From: Brevibacillus fulvus
GTDB taxonomy: Bacteria > Bacillota > Bacilli > Brevibacillales > Brevibacillaceae
Direction of reading: 5' to 3'
Length of the DNA stretch: 64,000 nucleotides
NCBI RefSeq assembly: GCF_016908525.1
Contig: NZ_JAFBEB010000001.1
Location: 64,501 to 128,500 of the forward strand
Shown: positions 1-9,363 of the stretch, one piece after another
Position numbering within the stretch: position 1 is the first letter of the stretch
Layout of the letters: each line of letters begins with the position of its first letter
Translations under genes and position numbers: made by a program
Notes under the pieces: model-generated
The model's input: the letters and a program-made list of their open reading frames with translations, nothing else
The model's database searches: none
What the model was told of the DNA's origin: nothing

Positions 1-1259
1 CGCAATTCAGGAGAAAGCCAGCGCGCTCTTTCTTTTGACATGACCGCCCAAGGGAATGTCCCGGCATTGAACAAGTCTTCCCGATGGAACCACGGATACC
101 CGCCGAACACTTCGTCTGCACATTCGCCGGACAGCACAACGGTCGTTTCTTTTTTGATTTCCCGACAGAAAAGGTATAACGAGCTGTCCACATCGGTCAT
201 TCCTGGCAAGTCGCGGGCAAACACAGCGGTTTTCAGCGATTCGACCAGTTCGGGTGTGTCAAATTCGATGCGATGATGGATCGTTTGCAAATATTCGGAA
301 ACGCGTTTGACCCAGGGGGCATCGGAATTCGGCTGAAAGGCATTGGCCTGGAAGTGCAGGTCGTTATCTTTGTAGTCGATCGAATAGGTGTGAAGGGTCC
401 CTCTGCCTTGCCGTTGGAAAGCTCTGGAGGCAATCGCCGTGATCGCGCTGGAATCAAGGCCGCCGGAGAGCAGCGTGGCTACCGGCACATCCGCGACCAG
501 TTGCCGTTCAATCGAGTCAATCAACAGCGAGCGAACCGTTTCGGCGGTCGTCTCCAAATCATCATAATGGGGACGGCTGACCAATTCCCAGTATCGCTCC
601 GTTTTTACCCCCTCTTTGCTGACGGTTAAATGGAACCCGGGCCGAACTTCATGGACATTATGAAACACACCGTGACCAGGAGTGCGCGAGGGGCCCAACA
701 CGAATATTTCCGCCAATCCTTCCCGGCTGATTTCCGGCTTAACTTCGGGGTGGGCGAGCAGCGCCTTTAGTTCCGAACCAAAAAAGAAGGAACTGCCCCG
801 AACGGCGTAGAATAATGGCTTGACACCCATACGATCGCGGGCGAGAAACAGCGTTTGCTTCCGTTCGTCCCAAATGGCAAAGGCAAAGATGCCGTTCAAG
901 CGGCGGACGCAATCGGCACCCCACTCGATATAGGCGGTCAACAGCACTTCTGTATCGGAATGGGAACGGAACTGATGTCCGGCCCGTTTTAAATCCTGAC
1001 GCAGATCTTCGGTGTTGTACAGCTCTCCGTTATAGACCATCGTATAGGTAGCATCCCCGTATTGTTTGCTCATCGGTTGTTGACCGCCGGAAGGATCAAC
1101 AACGCACAGCCGACGATGCCCGAAGCTAACCGGTCCGCTCGCCCAATATCCTGCCTGGTCGGGCCCGCGATAACGCAAACTTTCCGCCATCTTGCGAACC
1201 AGCTCGTTTGCTTCCGTAAGGTCACGTTCAAAATCCAACCAACCTGTAATTCCACACAT
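1..1259 (-). CDS. asnB: Asparagine synthetase, glutamine-hydrolysing (3' end outside window)
   Basis: Makes asparagine from aspartate, ATP and glutamine. The reading frame is open from the ATG at 1257-1259 to the window edge (about 419 residues of the usual 610-640). The protein begins MCGITGW, so after Met removal Cys2 is the class II glutaminase nucleophile; RYRGPDQAGYW and the VYNGELYN stretch follow. The start of the synthetase domain with its ATP-loop motif LLSGGLDSSAI is present near residue 270. The last third lies outside. It is divergent from lytS. Which Bacillus paralogue (AsnB, AsnH or AsnO) it matches is not settled; the symbol is used in the family sense. Confidence 0.93.
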   Translation of the reverse strand, partial: MCGITGWLDFERDLTEANELVRKMAESLRYRGPDQAGYWASGPVSFGHRRLCVVDPSGGQQPMSKQYGDATYTMVYNGELYNTEDLRQDLKRAGHQFRSHSDTEVLLTAYIEWGADCVRRLNGIFAFAIWDERKQTLFLARDRMGVKPLFYAVRGSSFFFGSELKALLAHPEVKPEISREGLAEIFVLGPSRTPGHGVFHNVHEVRPGFHLTVSKEGVKTERYWELVSRPHYDDLETTAETVRSLLIDSIERQLVADVPVATLLSGGLDSSAITAIASRAFQRQGRGTLHTYSIDYKDNDLHFQANAFQPNSDAPWVKRVSEYLQTIHHRIEFDTPELVESLKTAVFARDLPGMTDVDSSLYLFCREIKKETTVVLSGECADEVFGGYPWFHREDLFNAGTFPWAVMSKERARWLSPEL

Positions 1260-1380
1260 AGCTGTCCATCCTTCCACTTGTAGCAATTAAAATTCCTAGG
1301 CTGTATCCTATGCAATTTTTGACGGGGAATTGTCTGTCCGCCCAGAAAGATGGATAATGGAAAGAGGAGCCCTTCACCTA

Positions 1381-3180
1381 ATGCTGGCCGAGCGAAAGGA
1401 GAAAACCGGGTTGCAGGCATTGACCTTACTGTTGTTCGAACGGATGGGCATCTTGTTGACGCTGACCTTTATTTTGACGCGCATACCGCTGTTTCGCCAA
1501 CTGTTGGACAGGGAAGTGCGCATATCCACAGCGGTCTCGTTTTCGCTCGTTTTTGGCTTGTTTGGCATCGCCGGAACTTATGCCGGCGTGATCGTAGCTG
1601 ACGAGCAGCTGATGCCGGCTTTTTGGATGGAGCCATTGAACCGGGATGAAGTGATCGCCAATTCTACCTTGGTCGGGGTCGTCATTGGCGGATTGTTGGG
1701 CGGTCCGATTGTTGGGCTCGGCGCTGGGTTTATTGCCGGTATCCATGCGCTTGGCATGGGAGGAGCAGCCGCGGCGGCGATGGGTTTGTCGGCGCCGTTG
1801 ACCGGACTGTTGGCCGGCTATGTAGCCCGCTTTTTTTCGCAAGAAAGAGTCATTTCTCCCTCAAAAGCGATTTTCATCGGCATGTTTGCTCCGATTTTGC
1901 AGATGGCACTGATCCTGATCTTGACCAATCCCCCGGAAATCGCCCGTCAAATCGTCAACGAGATCGGGATTCCCATGGTTTTAACCAACAGCATTTCCAT
2001 TGCGATTTTTACGACGATGATTCGCGTCGCTTTGCAGGAAGAGGAGCGTTCGGCGGCGATCGAGACGGAACGCGCCCTGAAGATCGCGGAACTGTTACTG
2101 CCTCACTTGAAACAGGGGCTATCTCCGCAGACCGCGGAGACCGTTGCCAATTTGCTGCGCAAAGAGCTGAAAGCAGCCGCTGTTGCCGTGTCCGATCAGC
2201 AGCAATTCCTTGCTCATGTGGGACTGGAAGCGGGCCATCATTTGCGCGGACAGCGGCTTGATTCCGAACTTGCCCGCCGAGCGCTAAGCAGCGGACATGT
2301 GCAGGTTGGACTGTCCCGTGAGCAGCTTGCCTGCCCGAGAAAAGATTGCCAGCTGGCCGCTTCCATCCTGATTCCGATCAAAGAGGCGGGGACAACGGTC
2401 GGGTTATTGGTTTTGTATTACAAACGGCCGGAACAGATCAGAAAAGTGGAGGAAGTGCTGGCAGTCGGTTTAAGCAACCTTCTTTCCAATCAATTGACGC
2501 TGGACATCGCGGAAAAGATGGTCAACCTGATGCGGGAAGCGGAGCTGCGAATGCTGCAGGCGCAAATCAATCCCCACTTTTTGTTTAATACGCTGAACTC
2601 GATTGTAACCTTGATTCGCGTCGATCCCGATCTGGCTCGGCACATGACGATCCAGCTGGCCAGCTATATGCGCCTGACGATCAGAATTACGGCATCGCAG
2701 CTGATCCCGCTTCATCAAGAGCTTGATCATTTGCAGGCGTATGTGGATATTATCAAGGTCCGCTTCGCTGAACAGCTGACGATAACGTGCCAATTTGCCT
2801 CCGAGCGGTTGGACGTGTTTATTCCGCCCGGCACTTTGCAGCCGCTTGTCGAGAACTGTATTCAGCACGGTTTGCGAAAAGTAACCAGCGGCGGCTGGAT
2901 CGGCATCACCGTCCGGACAAAACGAAGCGGAGTAGAGATCAGAATCGAAGATAACGGCACGGGCATACCCGGAGAGATACGAAATCAGTTGGGACAAGCG
3001 CCGATCAAAAGTACGACGGGAAACGGAATCGGTGTCTACAATGTCAATCAGCGTTTGATACGTTTGCTGGGGCCACAGGCACATCTTCGTTTCAAAAATA
3101 AGCCAGACGGAGGCGCTTTGATCGCCTTTACCATTCCGCGGGGAGGGAAAATGGTTGACCATACGCGTAGTGATAGCTGA
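1381..3180 (+). CDS. lytS: LytS-type sensor histidine kinase
   Basis: Membrane sensor of a two-component system. About six hydrophobic segments in residues 10-200 (5TMR-LYT type) are followed by a GAF-like region (about 220-350), the His_kinase box with the phospho-acceptor motif QINPHFLFNTLN near residue 400, and a HATPase domain with VENCIQHGL and EDNGTGIP. The frame opens at a TTG at 1330, but the ATG at 1381 has a good ribosome-binding site (AAGAGGAG, 11 nt away), gives 599 residues like B. subtilis LytS, and is preferred. The stop overlaps the regulator gene by 26 nt. Known LytST pairs sense pyruvate/acetate overflow or cell-envelope state; the symporters next door fit the former. Confidence 0.9.
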   Translation: MLAERKEKTGLQALTLLLFERMGILLTLTFILTRIPLFRQLLDREVRISTAVSFSLVFGLFGIAGTYAGVIVADEQLMPAFWMEPLNRDEVIANSTLVGVVIGGLLGGPIVGLGAGFIAGIHALGMGGAAAAAMGLSAPLTGLLAGYVARFFSQERVISPSKAIFIGMFAPILQMALILILTNPPEIARQIVNEIGIPMVLTNSISIAIFTTMIRVALQEEERSAAIETERALKIAELLLPHLKQGLSPQTAETVANLLRKELKAAAVAVSDQQQFLAHVGLEAGHHLRGQRLDSELARRALSSGHVQVGLSREQLACPRKDCQLAASILIPIKEAGTTVGLLVLYYKRPEQIRKVEEVLAVGLSNLLSNQLTLDIAEKMVNLMREAELRMLQAQINPHFLFNTLNSIVTLIRVDPDLARHMTIQLASYMRLTIRITASQLIPLHQELDHLQAYVDIIKVRFAEQLTITCQFASERLDVFIPPGTLQPLVENCIQHGLRKVTSGGWIGITVRTKRSGVEIRIEDNGTGIPGEIRNQLGQAPIKSTTGNGIGVYNVNQRLIRLLGPQAHLRFKNKPDGGALIAFTIPRGGKMVDHTRSDS

Positions 3181-3883
3181 AGACGAGCGATTGGCGAGAG
3201 AAGAGCTGATTTATTTGCTGCAGCAAATTCAGGACGTAGAGCTGGTCGGCACGGCCGCCAACGGGCGCGAATTGCTGCAATTGGTCGAACAGACAGAACC
3301 GGATTTGGTCATTTTGGATATTAAAATGCCCGAGTTGGAAGGAGTTCAGGCAGCGCGCATGCTGATGTCCCGAAAGCAGCAGCCTCTGCTGGTATTTTCC
3401 ACCGCTTATGATCAATTCGCCATTGAGGCGTTTGCCTTGAATGCCGTCGATTACTTGCTGAAACCGTTTGAACCGCAACGGCTGCAAGAAACATTTCGCC
3501 GCGTGCGCAATCGCTTGACGGATACGAAAAGTCCCGTGCAAAAGCTGTCCAAGCTGCTGGTTGAAGAGAACAATCGCGTCGCGGTGATCGACCCCGCTTC
3601 CATTCTATACGCCTTTCGCGATGAGCGTTTGGTGCAGATTTGCACATCAACCGAGTGTTATTCCACCAAGCTGACCTTGCAACAGCTGGAGGAGAAATTG
3701 CAGGGGTACCCGTTTTTTCGCACGCACAAAAGTTATCTCGTCAATTTGGATTACGTCAGCGAGCTGACGCCGTGGTTTAACGGAGCGTACAATTTGACTT
3801 TGAAGACGGGAAAGCCGATGCAGATTCCGGTTTCACGATCATATGCGAAAGAATTGCTCAAACGGTTGGGCGGTGCTGTTTAG
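3155..3883 (+). CDS. lytT: LytT/LytR-type response regulator (LytTR DNA-binding domain)
   Basis: Partner of the preceding kinase. The receiver domain (residues 1-120) has the acidic pair EDE near the start, the phosphorylated Asp in LVILDIKMPE and the Lys in YLLKPFEP. The C-terminal LytTR domain (about 140-242) has the characteristic FFRTHKSYLVNLDYV stretch. The start is TTG at 3155 with GGGAGGG just upstream, giving translational coupling with lytS. It probably activates the DUF485/symporter genes downstream, as LytT does for small-carboxylate transporters in B. subtilis; that link is inference from position. Confidence 0.9.
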   Translation: MTIRVVIAEDERLAREELIYLLQQIQDVELVGTAANGRELLQLVEQTEPDLVILDIKMPELEGVQAARMLMSRKQQPLLVFSTAYDQFAIEAFALNAVDYLLKPFEPQRLQETFRRVRNRLTDTKSPVQKLSKLLVEENNRVAVIDPASILYAFRDERLVQICTSTECYSTKLTLQQLEEKLQGYPFFRTHKSYLVNLDYVSELTPWFNGAYNLTLKTGKPMQIPVSRSYAKELLKRLGGAV

Positions 3884-3934
3884 TCAAAGTTTTCTGCCGG
3901 TTAGACCGGAAATCAAACATCATAAACCGAAATT

Positions 3935-3964
3935 TTAACGAAATTGTGAACTTTCCGCTATACT
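3935..3964 (+). promoter_or_regulatory. Putative sigma-A promoter of the DUF485/symporter operon
   Basis: TTAACG at 3935-3940 and TATACT at 3959-3964 are separated by 18 bp. The -10 is good and the -35 mediocre, as expected for an activator-dependent promoter. A cre-like site lies immediately downstream. Confidence 0.45.
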
Positions 3965-3967
3965 GTT

Positions 3968-3983
3968 TTTAAAGCGCTTACAT
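3968..3983 (+). promoter_or_regulatory. cre-like operator (CcpA)
   Basis: TTTAAAGCGCTTACAT fits the catabolite-responsive element consensus (TGWAARCGYTWNCA) except near its first bases. It sits just downstream of the putative -10, where CcpA would act as a roadblock. This would place acetate-type uptake under carbon catabolite repression. Confidence 0.55.
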
Positions 3984-4030
3984 TCGGAATTTTCAGCGCT
4001 ATTTTCGGTGAATCAAGGAGGCGGAAAGAG

Positions 4031-4369
4031 ATGGTAACCAATGATTCGACGGCAAAACAAACGACGGCCGGCAATGTGAATTATTCCGCGGTTGTCCAAA
4101 GCAAAACCTTTCAGCAATTGCTCAAAAGCAAGAAAGGCTTTATTCTTCCTTACTCCATTTTCTTTTTTGTCTTTTATTTTACGCTCCCGATCATGACCTC
4201 TTACTTTACGGTGCTGAATAGGCCGGCGATCGGCTCGATCACCTGGGCGTGGGTGTTTGCTTTTGCCCAGTTCGTTATGACGTGGGCGCTGTGCATGATT
4301 TACAGCAAACGGGCAGCGCGGTTTGACGAAATGGTCGAACAGATCAAGCAAGAGATCAAAAGGGGGTAG
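4031..4369 (+). CDS. DUF485 (YjcH-like) membrane protein
   Basis: A 112-residue protein with two membrane helices (about 40-62 and 72-95) that nearly always precedes an SSS-family acetate permease. It has the family-typical segment FKKLLKSKKGFI-like (here FQQLLKSKKGFILP) followed by the first helix. The ribosome site is AAGGAGGCGGAAAGAG before the ATG. It lies 6 nt before the symporter gene. The function of DUF485 is unknown; a role in permease assembly or regulation is generally assumed. Confidence 0.88.
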   Translation: MVTNDSTAKQTTAGNVNYSAVVQSKTFQQLLKSKKGFILPYSIFFFVFYFTLPIMTSYFTVLNRPAIGSITWAWVFAFAQFVMTWALCMIYSKRAARFDEMVEQIKQEIKRG

Positions 4370-4375
4370 CTATCG

Positions 4376-5908
4376 ATGGCATTTGCACTATTTCTGGCAA
4401 TCGTGCTGTTAACGTTGGTCATCACCTATTACGCTGCGAAAAAAACCAAAACGACAAGTGAGTTTTATACGGCCGGTTCGGGATTGACCGGTTGGCAAAA
4501 TGGCATGGCGATCGCTGGCGATTACATGTCTGCCGCTTCCTTTTTGGGAATTGCCGGAATGATTGCTTTGTCCGGTTTTGACGGCTTTTTTTACAGTATC
4601 GGCTATTTGGTTGCCTACCTGGTCGTGCTTTATCTCGTTGCCGAACCGCTGCGCAATCTCGGCAAGTATACGATGGCCGACATGATCGCCGCCCGTTTTG
4701 ACAGCAGCAAGGTACGCGGTGTTGCCGCCCTCAACTCAATTACCATCTCGATTTTTTATATGATCGCGCAGCTGGTCGGTGCCGGTGGGCTGATCAAGCT
4801 GCTGCTTAACTGGGATTATACGACGTCGGTGCTGGTCGTTGGCGTGCTGATGACGATCTACGTTGTGTTCGGCGGGATGACCGCTACCAGCTGGGTGCAA
4901 ATCGTCAAAGCCGTGTTGCTGATGACGGGAACGATCATCATTTCCATCATCGTGTTTGCCAAGTTCGGCTTCAGCATGACCGCGATGTTTGACCATCTCA
5001 AGACAGCAACGCCATTGGGCGAACAATTTTTGAATCCTGGCAATAACTTCAAGAATGGTTTGGACAACATTTCGCTCAACTTGGCCCTTGTGTTGGGGAC
5101 AGCCGGGCTGCCGCATATTCTCATTCGTTTCTTCACGGTAAAAGATGCGCCTACCGCGCGCAAATCGGTTGTCTATGCTACCTGGATCATCGGTATCTTC
5201 TACATTATGACAATTTTCCTCGGCTTCGGGGCTGCTGCCTTCGTCGGTACGGACACGATTGTGGAGGCAAACAAGGCGGGAAATATGGCAGCGCCACTGT
5301 TGGCGAAAGCGCTGGGCGGCGATTTCTTCTTCGCTTTCATCTCGGCCGTAGCGTTTGCGACGATTTTGGCCGTCGTCGCCGGGTTGGTTCTTTCAGCAGC
5401 CTCTGCTTTTGCCCATGACTTTTACAGCCACATCGTTCGCAAAGGCAAGGCGACGGAACAGGAGCAGATGAAGGCGGCAAAATGGGCCTCGGTGGGTGTG
5501 GCGGTCATTTCCATCCTGCTTTCCTTGTTTGCCCAGAAATTTAATGTTGCGTTTCTTGTTTCGCTTGCGTTTGCGGTAGCCGCCAGCGCGAACTTGCCCG
5601 TGATCATTTTTACCATCTTCTGGCGCAGATTCAACACCGCCGGGGCGGTCTGCGGCATGCTTGTCGGCTTGCTCAGCGCGCTGATTTTGGTTGCATTGAG
5701 CCCGAACCTGTGGAACCCCGAACCGGGGAAAGCGATCTTTGTCGGCGAAGCGTTGTTTCCTTTGAGCAATCCGGGGATTATTTCCATCCCGATCGGATTT
5801 TTGGCTGCTTGGCTCGGGACGATCTTCTCTACGGCCAAAGCGGATGACGCCAAGTATGATGAAATTTTGGTGAAAGCGAATACGGGTTTGCGGGAAGAAA
5901 GCTTATAA
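4376..5908 (+). CDS. actP: Cation/acetate symporter family permease (SSS family), copy 1
   Basis: A 510-residue sodium:solute symporter with about 13 membrane helices. Family hallmarks seen are the N-terminal TSEFYTAGSGLTGWQNGMAI, the GDYMSAASFLGI motif (TM2) and WVQIVKAVLL. ActP-type carriers import acetate and short monocarboxylates such as pyruvate. It forms an operon with the DUF485 gene and is followed by a strong terminator, then by a paralogue. The exact substrate cannot be told from sequence. Confidence 0.88.
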   Translation: MAFALFLAIVLLTLVITYYAAKKTKTTSEFYTAGSGLTGWQNGMAIAGDYMSAASFLGIAGMIALSGFDGFFYSIGYLVAYLVVLYLVAEPLRNLGKYTMADMIAARFDSSKVRGVAALNSITISIFYMIAQLVGAGGLIKLLLNWDYTTSVLVVGVLMTIYVVFGGMTATSWVQIVKAVLLMTGTIIISIIVFAKFGFSMTAMFDHLKTATPLGEQFLNPGNNFKNGLDNISLNLALVLGTAGLPHILIRFFTVKDAPTARKSVVYATWIIGIFYIMTIFLGFGAAAFVGTDTIVEANKAGNMAAPLLAKALGGDFFFAFISAVAFATILAVVAGLVLSAASAFAHDFYSHIVRKGKATEQEQMKAAKWASVGVAVISILLSLFAQKFNVAFLVSLAFAVAASANLPVIIFTIFWRRFNTAGAVCGMLVGLLSALILVALSPNLWNPEPGKAIFVGEALFPLSNPGIISIPIGFLAAWLGTIFSTAKADDAKYDEILVKANTGLREESL

Positions 5909-5945
5909 GGCCAAGTTTTGAGCGGAGCAGCAGAGGTTAAGAGAA

Positions 5946-5990
5946 AAAACTCACTTTCGTCTGATTGATCGGCGAAAGTGGGTTTTCTCT
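5946..5990 (+). terminator. Rho-independent terminator after symporter 1
   Basis: A 14-bp stem (5946-5959 with 5973-5986, one G-T pair) and a 13-nt loop, with the stem's 3' arm ending in TTTT. It separates the two symporter genes into different transcription units or attenuates read-through. Confidence 0.75.
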
Positions 5991-6028
5991 GCTTTCGGAT
6001 TGGGTCATGGGGGAAAGGGGACCGTTGT

Positions 6029-7570
6029 ATGAACATAACCGTGATTGTTTTTTTTCTCGCGGTTGTCGTCGGGACGCTGGCGATAACGTATTCGGCCGCC
6101 AAACGAACGAGTAAACCGCTGGACTTTTATGCCGCCGGCAACCGCTTAACCGGTATGCAAAATGGCTGGGCGATCGCCGGCGATTATATGAGCGCGGCTT
6201 CCTTTCTCGGAATCACCGGAGCGATTGCCAGCTATGGGTTTGACGGCTTTTTTTACTCCATCGGCTTTCTCGTCTCCTACCTGGTCATCCTGCTGACGGT
6301 GGCTGAACCGCTGCACAATCTGGGCCAATACACGTTGGCCGATTCGATTGCCATCCGTTTTCCCGGATCGCTGTTGCGAAGCACAGTCGCGGCAAGTACG
6401 CTCTCGATCACGATTTTTTACATGATTGCCCAGCTGGTCGGAGCCGGAGCACTCATTCATCTGCTGCTTGATCTCGATTATCGCGTCGCGGTGTTGCTGG
6501 TCGGGACGCTGATGACCAGTTACGTCGTGTTCGGCGGGATGGTAGCCACCTCATGGGTGCAGATCATCAAAGCGATACTACTGTTGAGCGGCACCTTGAT
6601 CGTCAGTTTGATTGTGCTGGCACGCTTCGACTGGAGTGTGCTGAAGATGTTTGAACATGTGAAGCAAATTACGCCGCTGCTGGACAATTACTTGAATCCC
6701 GGCAACCAGTTTGTTAATCCGCTGGACACCATTTCCCTGCATCTGGCCTTGATCATGGGCACGGCCGGTCTGCCGCATATCCTGATCAGGCTGTTTACGG
6801 TAAGAAGCGCGGTGCAGGCGCGCCGTTCCATCTTGACGGCTACCTGGCTGATCAGCGTCTTTTATATTATGACGGTGTTTTTGGGATTCGGTGCCAGTTC
6901 ATTTGTCGGATGGCAACACTTGCAGCAATCTGGCTATGGCGGCAACTTGACTTTGCCTTTGCTTTCCTATGCGCTGGGCGGCGATTTTTTGATGGCCTAT
7001 ATTTCAGCCGTTGCGTTTGCCACCATTTTGGCCGTCGTGACTGGATTGGTGCTGTCGGCTTCCTCGGCGTTTGCCCATGATTTGTACAGCCATATCTTGC
7101 GGAAAGGGGGCGCTTCTGAACGCGAACAGCTGGTTGCGGCCAAATCAGCCTCACTCGTCGTCGGCGCGATCTCCACCTTAATCGCCATACATGCGGAAAA
7201 TATGAATGTTGCCATTCTGGTCGCGCTAACGTTTGCCGTCGCTGCTTCCGCAAATTTGCCGCTGATCTTGTTTACGCTTTATTGGCGGCGGTTTACCGAG
7301 ACAGGCGCGATTGCCGGTGTGGTGACGGGTATGCTGTCTGCCGTTATCCTGGTGGTCGTTGGTCCGCATGTGATGAATCCGCTGAACGGGATGATCAAAC
7401 TGGCGCCTTGGTTCCCGCTGTCCAATCCGGGGATCGTTTCTATCCCGTTAGGTTTTCTCGGCGGAATTGTCGGCACACTGGTTACCTTCCGCAAGGCGGA
7501 TCAGCAAAGCTACGAAGCCTTGCTTGTGCGTGCGCATACGGGGGTAAAGGGGCACCCGAACCGCTGGTAG
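6029..7570 (+). CDS. Cation/acetate symporter family permease (SSS family), copy 2
   Basis: A 513-residue paralogue of the preceding permease, similar along its whole length (for example SKPLDFYAAGNRLTGMQNGW, GDYMSAASFLGITG and LGFGASSFVG). The frame is open further upstream, but the ATG at 6029 has GGGGGAAAGGGG at the right distance and matches the start of copy 1. Unlike copy 1 it has no DUF485 gene in front and lies behind a terminator. The tandem arrangement suggests duplication followed by specialisation for a different acid or affinity range. Confidence 0.87.
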   Translation: MNITVIVFFLAVVVGTLAITYSAAKRTSKPLDFYAAGNRLTGMQNGWAIAGDYMSAASFLGITGAIASYGFDGFFYSIGFLVSYLVILLTVAEPLHNLGQYTLADSIAIRFPGSLLRSTVAASTLSITIFYMIAQLVGAGALIHLLLDLDYRVAVLLVGTLMTSYVVFGGMVATSWVQIIKAILLLSGTLIVSLIVLARFDWSVLKMFEHVKQITPLLDNYLNPGNQFVNPLDTISLHLALIMGTAGLPHILIRLFTVRSAVQARRSILTATWLISVFYIMTVFLGFGASSFVGWQHLQQSGYGGNLTLPLLSYALGGDFLMAYISAVAFATILAVVTGLVLSASSAFAHDLYSHILRKGGASEREQLVAAKSASLVVGAISTLIAIHAENMNVAILVALTFAVAASANLPLILFTLYWRRFTETGAIAGVVTGMLSAVILVVVGPHVMNPLNGMIKLAPWFPLSNPGIVSIPLGFLGGIVGTLVTFRKADQQSYEALLVRAHTGVKGHPNRW

Positions 7571-7801
7571 GCGCCAGTCTATCATTTATTGGCAGCGGCG
7601 TTTGCTGGTGTCAGGCCGCATAGCTTTGTGTGCAGAAGGAAGAATACCAAGTAGAATGTCAGGATAGAAGGTGTAAAACCGGCAGCTTTTTGGCCAATCC
7701 AATCTTGATTAGCCTGTAAAACTGCGAGATAATAAAGTGTCCAATACCGGAAAAATTTAACGAAAAAATAGCCAGACAGTTTTGTGATAGGAGTGTATGC
7801 A

Positions 7802-9349
7802 GTGTCTACACGTCAACAAGCGTTGAACCCATTTGTCATGGTCATGTTTGGAGCGACGGGGGATTTGGCCAAACGCAAATTGTACGCCGCCCTGTACAGC
7901 CTGTACCGCAATAAGTTGCTGCATGAAAAGTTTGCGGTAATCGGCGTTGGCCGCTCTTCCAAGGAACCGGATGCCTTTCATACATATATTCGGGAGTGCG
8001 TAGACCAGTTTGGCCGCCTCAAGGTGGAGGATGAACACGATTGGCGTAAGTTCATTGAGCATTTTGCATACGCCAGAGTGGATGTCAGCAAACCGGAAGA
8101 TTACCAGATCTTGCGGCAAGCGGTGGAAAGCCAAGAAAAGAAATGGGGCATCGCGGGCAACCGCCTGTTTTACATGGCCATCGCTCCGGAGTTGTTCGGA
8201 ATGGTTTCAACCAATCTGAAAAATGGCGGATTGACGCAAACTTCCGGATGGAAGCGCCTCGTCATCGAGAAGCCGTTCGGCAAAGACTATTTGTCAGCCA
8301 AAGCATTAAATGAAGAGATTGAACAAACATTCAGCGAAGAGGAAATTTACCGGATCGACCACTATCTGGGCAAGGAAATGGTGCAAAATATCGAAGTGAT
8401 CCGTTTTGCCAACTCGCTGTTTGAACCGCTGTGGAACAATAATTTTATTAAAAACATTCAGATCACGGCCAGTGAAACGGTTGGCGTGGAGGAGCGGGCC
8501 GCTTATTACGAGCATGCGGGCGCGCTTCGCGACATGGTGCAGAACCATATGCTGCAAATGCTGATGATGGTCTGCATGGAGCCGCCCAGCGCTTTAAATA
8601 TGGAAGCGATTCGCGATGAAAAAGTAAAGGTGCTTCGCTCGCTCCGCCGTTATCAGGTTGAGGAAGTGGACAACTACTTTGTGCGCGGTCAGTACGCCGA
8701 AGGGACGATCAACGGACAGCCGGTGCCCGGTTATCGCCAGGAACACAATGTCGCCCCGGAATCAGCGACGGAAACGTTTGTCGCCGGCAAGCTGTTTATT
8801 GACAACTTCCGCTGGGCTGGAGTCCCGATTTTCATTCGTACGGGCAAACGCATGGCCAAGAAAATGACCGAGATCGTGATCGAGTTCAAGGAAATGCCAA
8901 AGTATCTTTACTTCAACCGGGAAGGCAATCTTAATCCGAACTTGCTGGTTATCCGCATCAATCCGGATGAAGGGCTTTCGCTGATCTTGAATGCCAAGCG
9001 GCCGGGAACCGAGGATGATGTCTCCCCGATTGAACTGGAATTTTGCAACAACTGCGGCAAAGAATCGCCGGAAGCATACGAGCGTCTGTTTTATGATGCG
9101 ATCGAAGGGGATTCTACTTTCTTCACCCGTTGGGATGAAGTGGCGCTCGCCTGGAAGTTTGTTGATCCGATTCGGCAGGCATGGGATAAGGCAGCAGCCG
9201 ACACGTTGTTTTCTTATCAGGCAGGCAGTTGGGGCCCGCTTGAAGTCGAACGCTTGCTTGCTCCTCACGGGGCGCACTGGTGGCAAGTACAAACAGGACG
9301 GGAGCAGCTGAATGCCGCCGCGGACAAGCAGGTGAAAGTATTGACCTGA
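7802..9349 (+). CDS. zwf: Glucose-6-phosphate 1-dehydrogenase
   Basis: First step of the oxidative pentose phosphate pathway: glucose-6-phosphate plus NAD(P)+ to 6-phosphoglucono-1,5-lactone. 515 residues. The nucleotide motif FGATGDLAKRK is near the N-terminus, IEKPFGKD at about 155-165, and the active-site signature RIDHYLGKEMVQN around 190-200. GTG at 7802 is chosen because AGGAG lies 8 nt upstream; a GTG at 7784 in frame has no such site. Followed after 14 nt by a cyclase-family hydrolase and then gnd, so it is probably an operon. Confidence 0.96.
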   Translation: MSTRQQALNPFVMVMFGATGDLAKRKLYAALYSLYRNKLLHEKFAVIGVGRSSKEPDAFHTYIRECVDQFGRLKVEDEHDWRKFIEHFAYARVDVSKPEDYQILRQAVESQEKKWGIAGNRLFYMAIAPELFGMVSTNLKNGGLTQTSGWKRLVIEKPFGKDYLSAKALNEEIEQTFSEEEIYRIDHYLGKEMVQNIEVIRFANSLFEPLWNNNFIKNIQITASETVGVEERAAYYEHAGALRDMVQNHMLQMLMMVCMEPPSALNMEAIRDEKVKVLRSLRRYQVEEVDNYFVRGQYAEGTINGQPVPGYRQEHNVAPESATETFVAGKLFIDNFRWAGVPIFIRTGKRMAKKMTEIVIEFKEMPKYLYFNREGNLNPNLLVIRINPDEGLSLILNAKRPGTEDDVSPIELEFCNNCGKESPEAYERLFYDAIEGDSTFFTRWDEVALAWKFVDPIRQAWDKAAADTLFSYQAGSWGPLEVERLLAPHGAHWWQVQTGREQLNAAADKQVKVLT

Positions 9350-9363
9350 GGGGGAAATTAGGG

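Noticed and set aside
2470-3162. 230-codon open frame on the minus strand inside lytS
   Set aside because: Shadow of the kinase C-terminal domains; no ribosome site and no family-like sequence.
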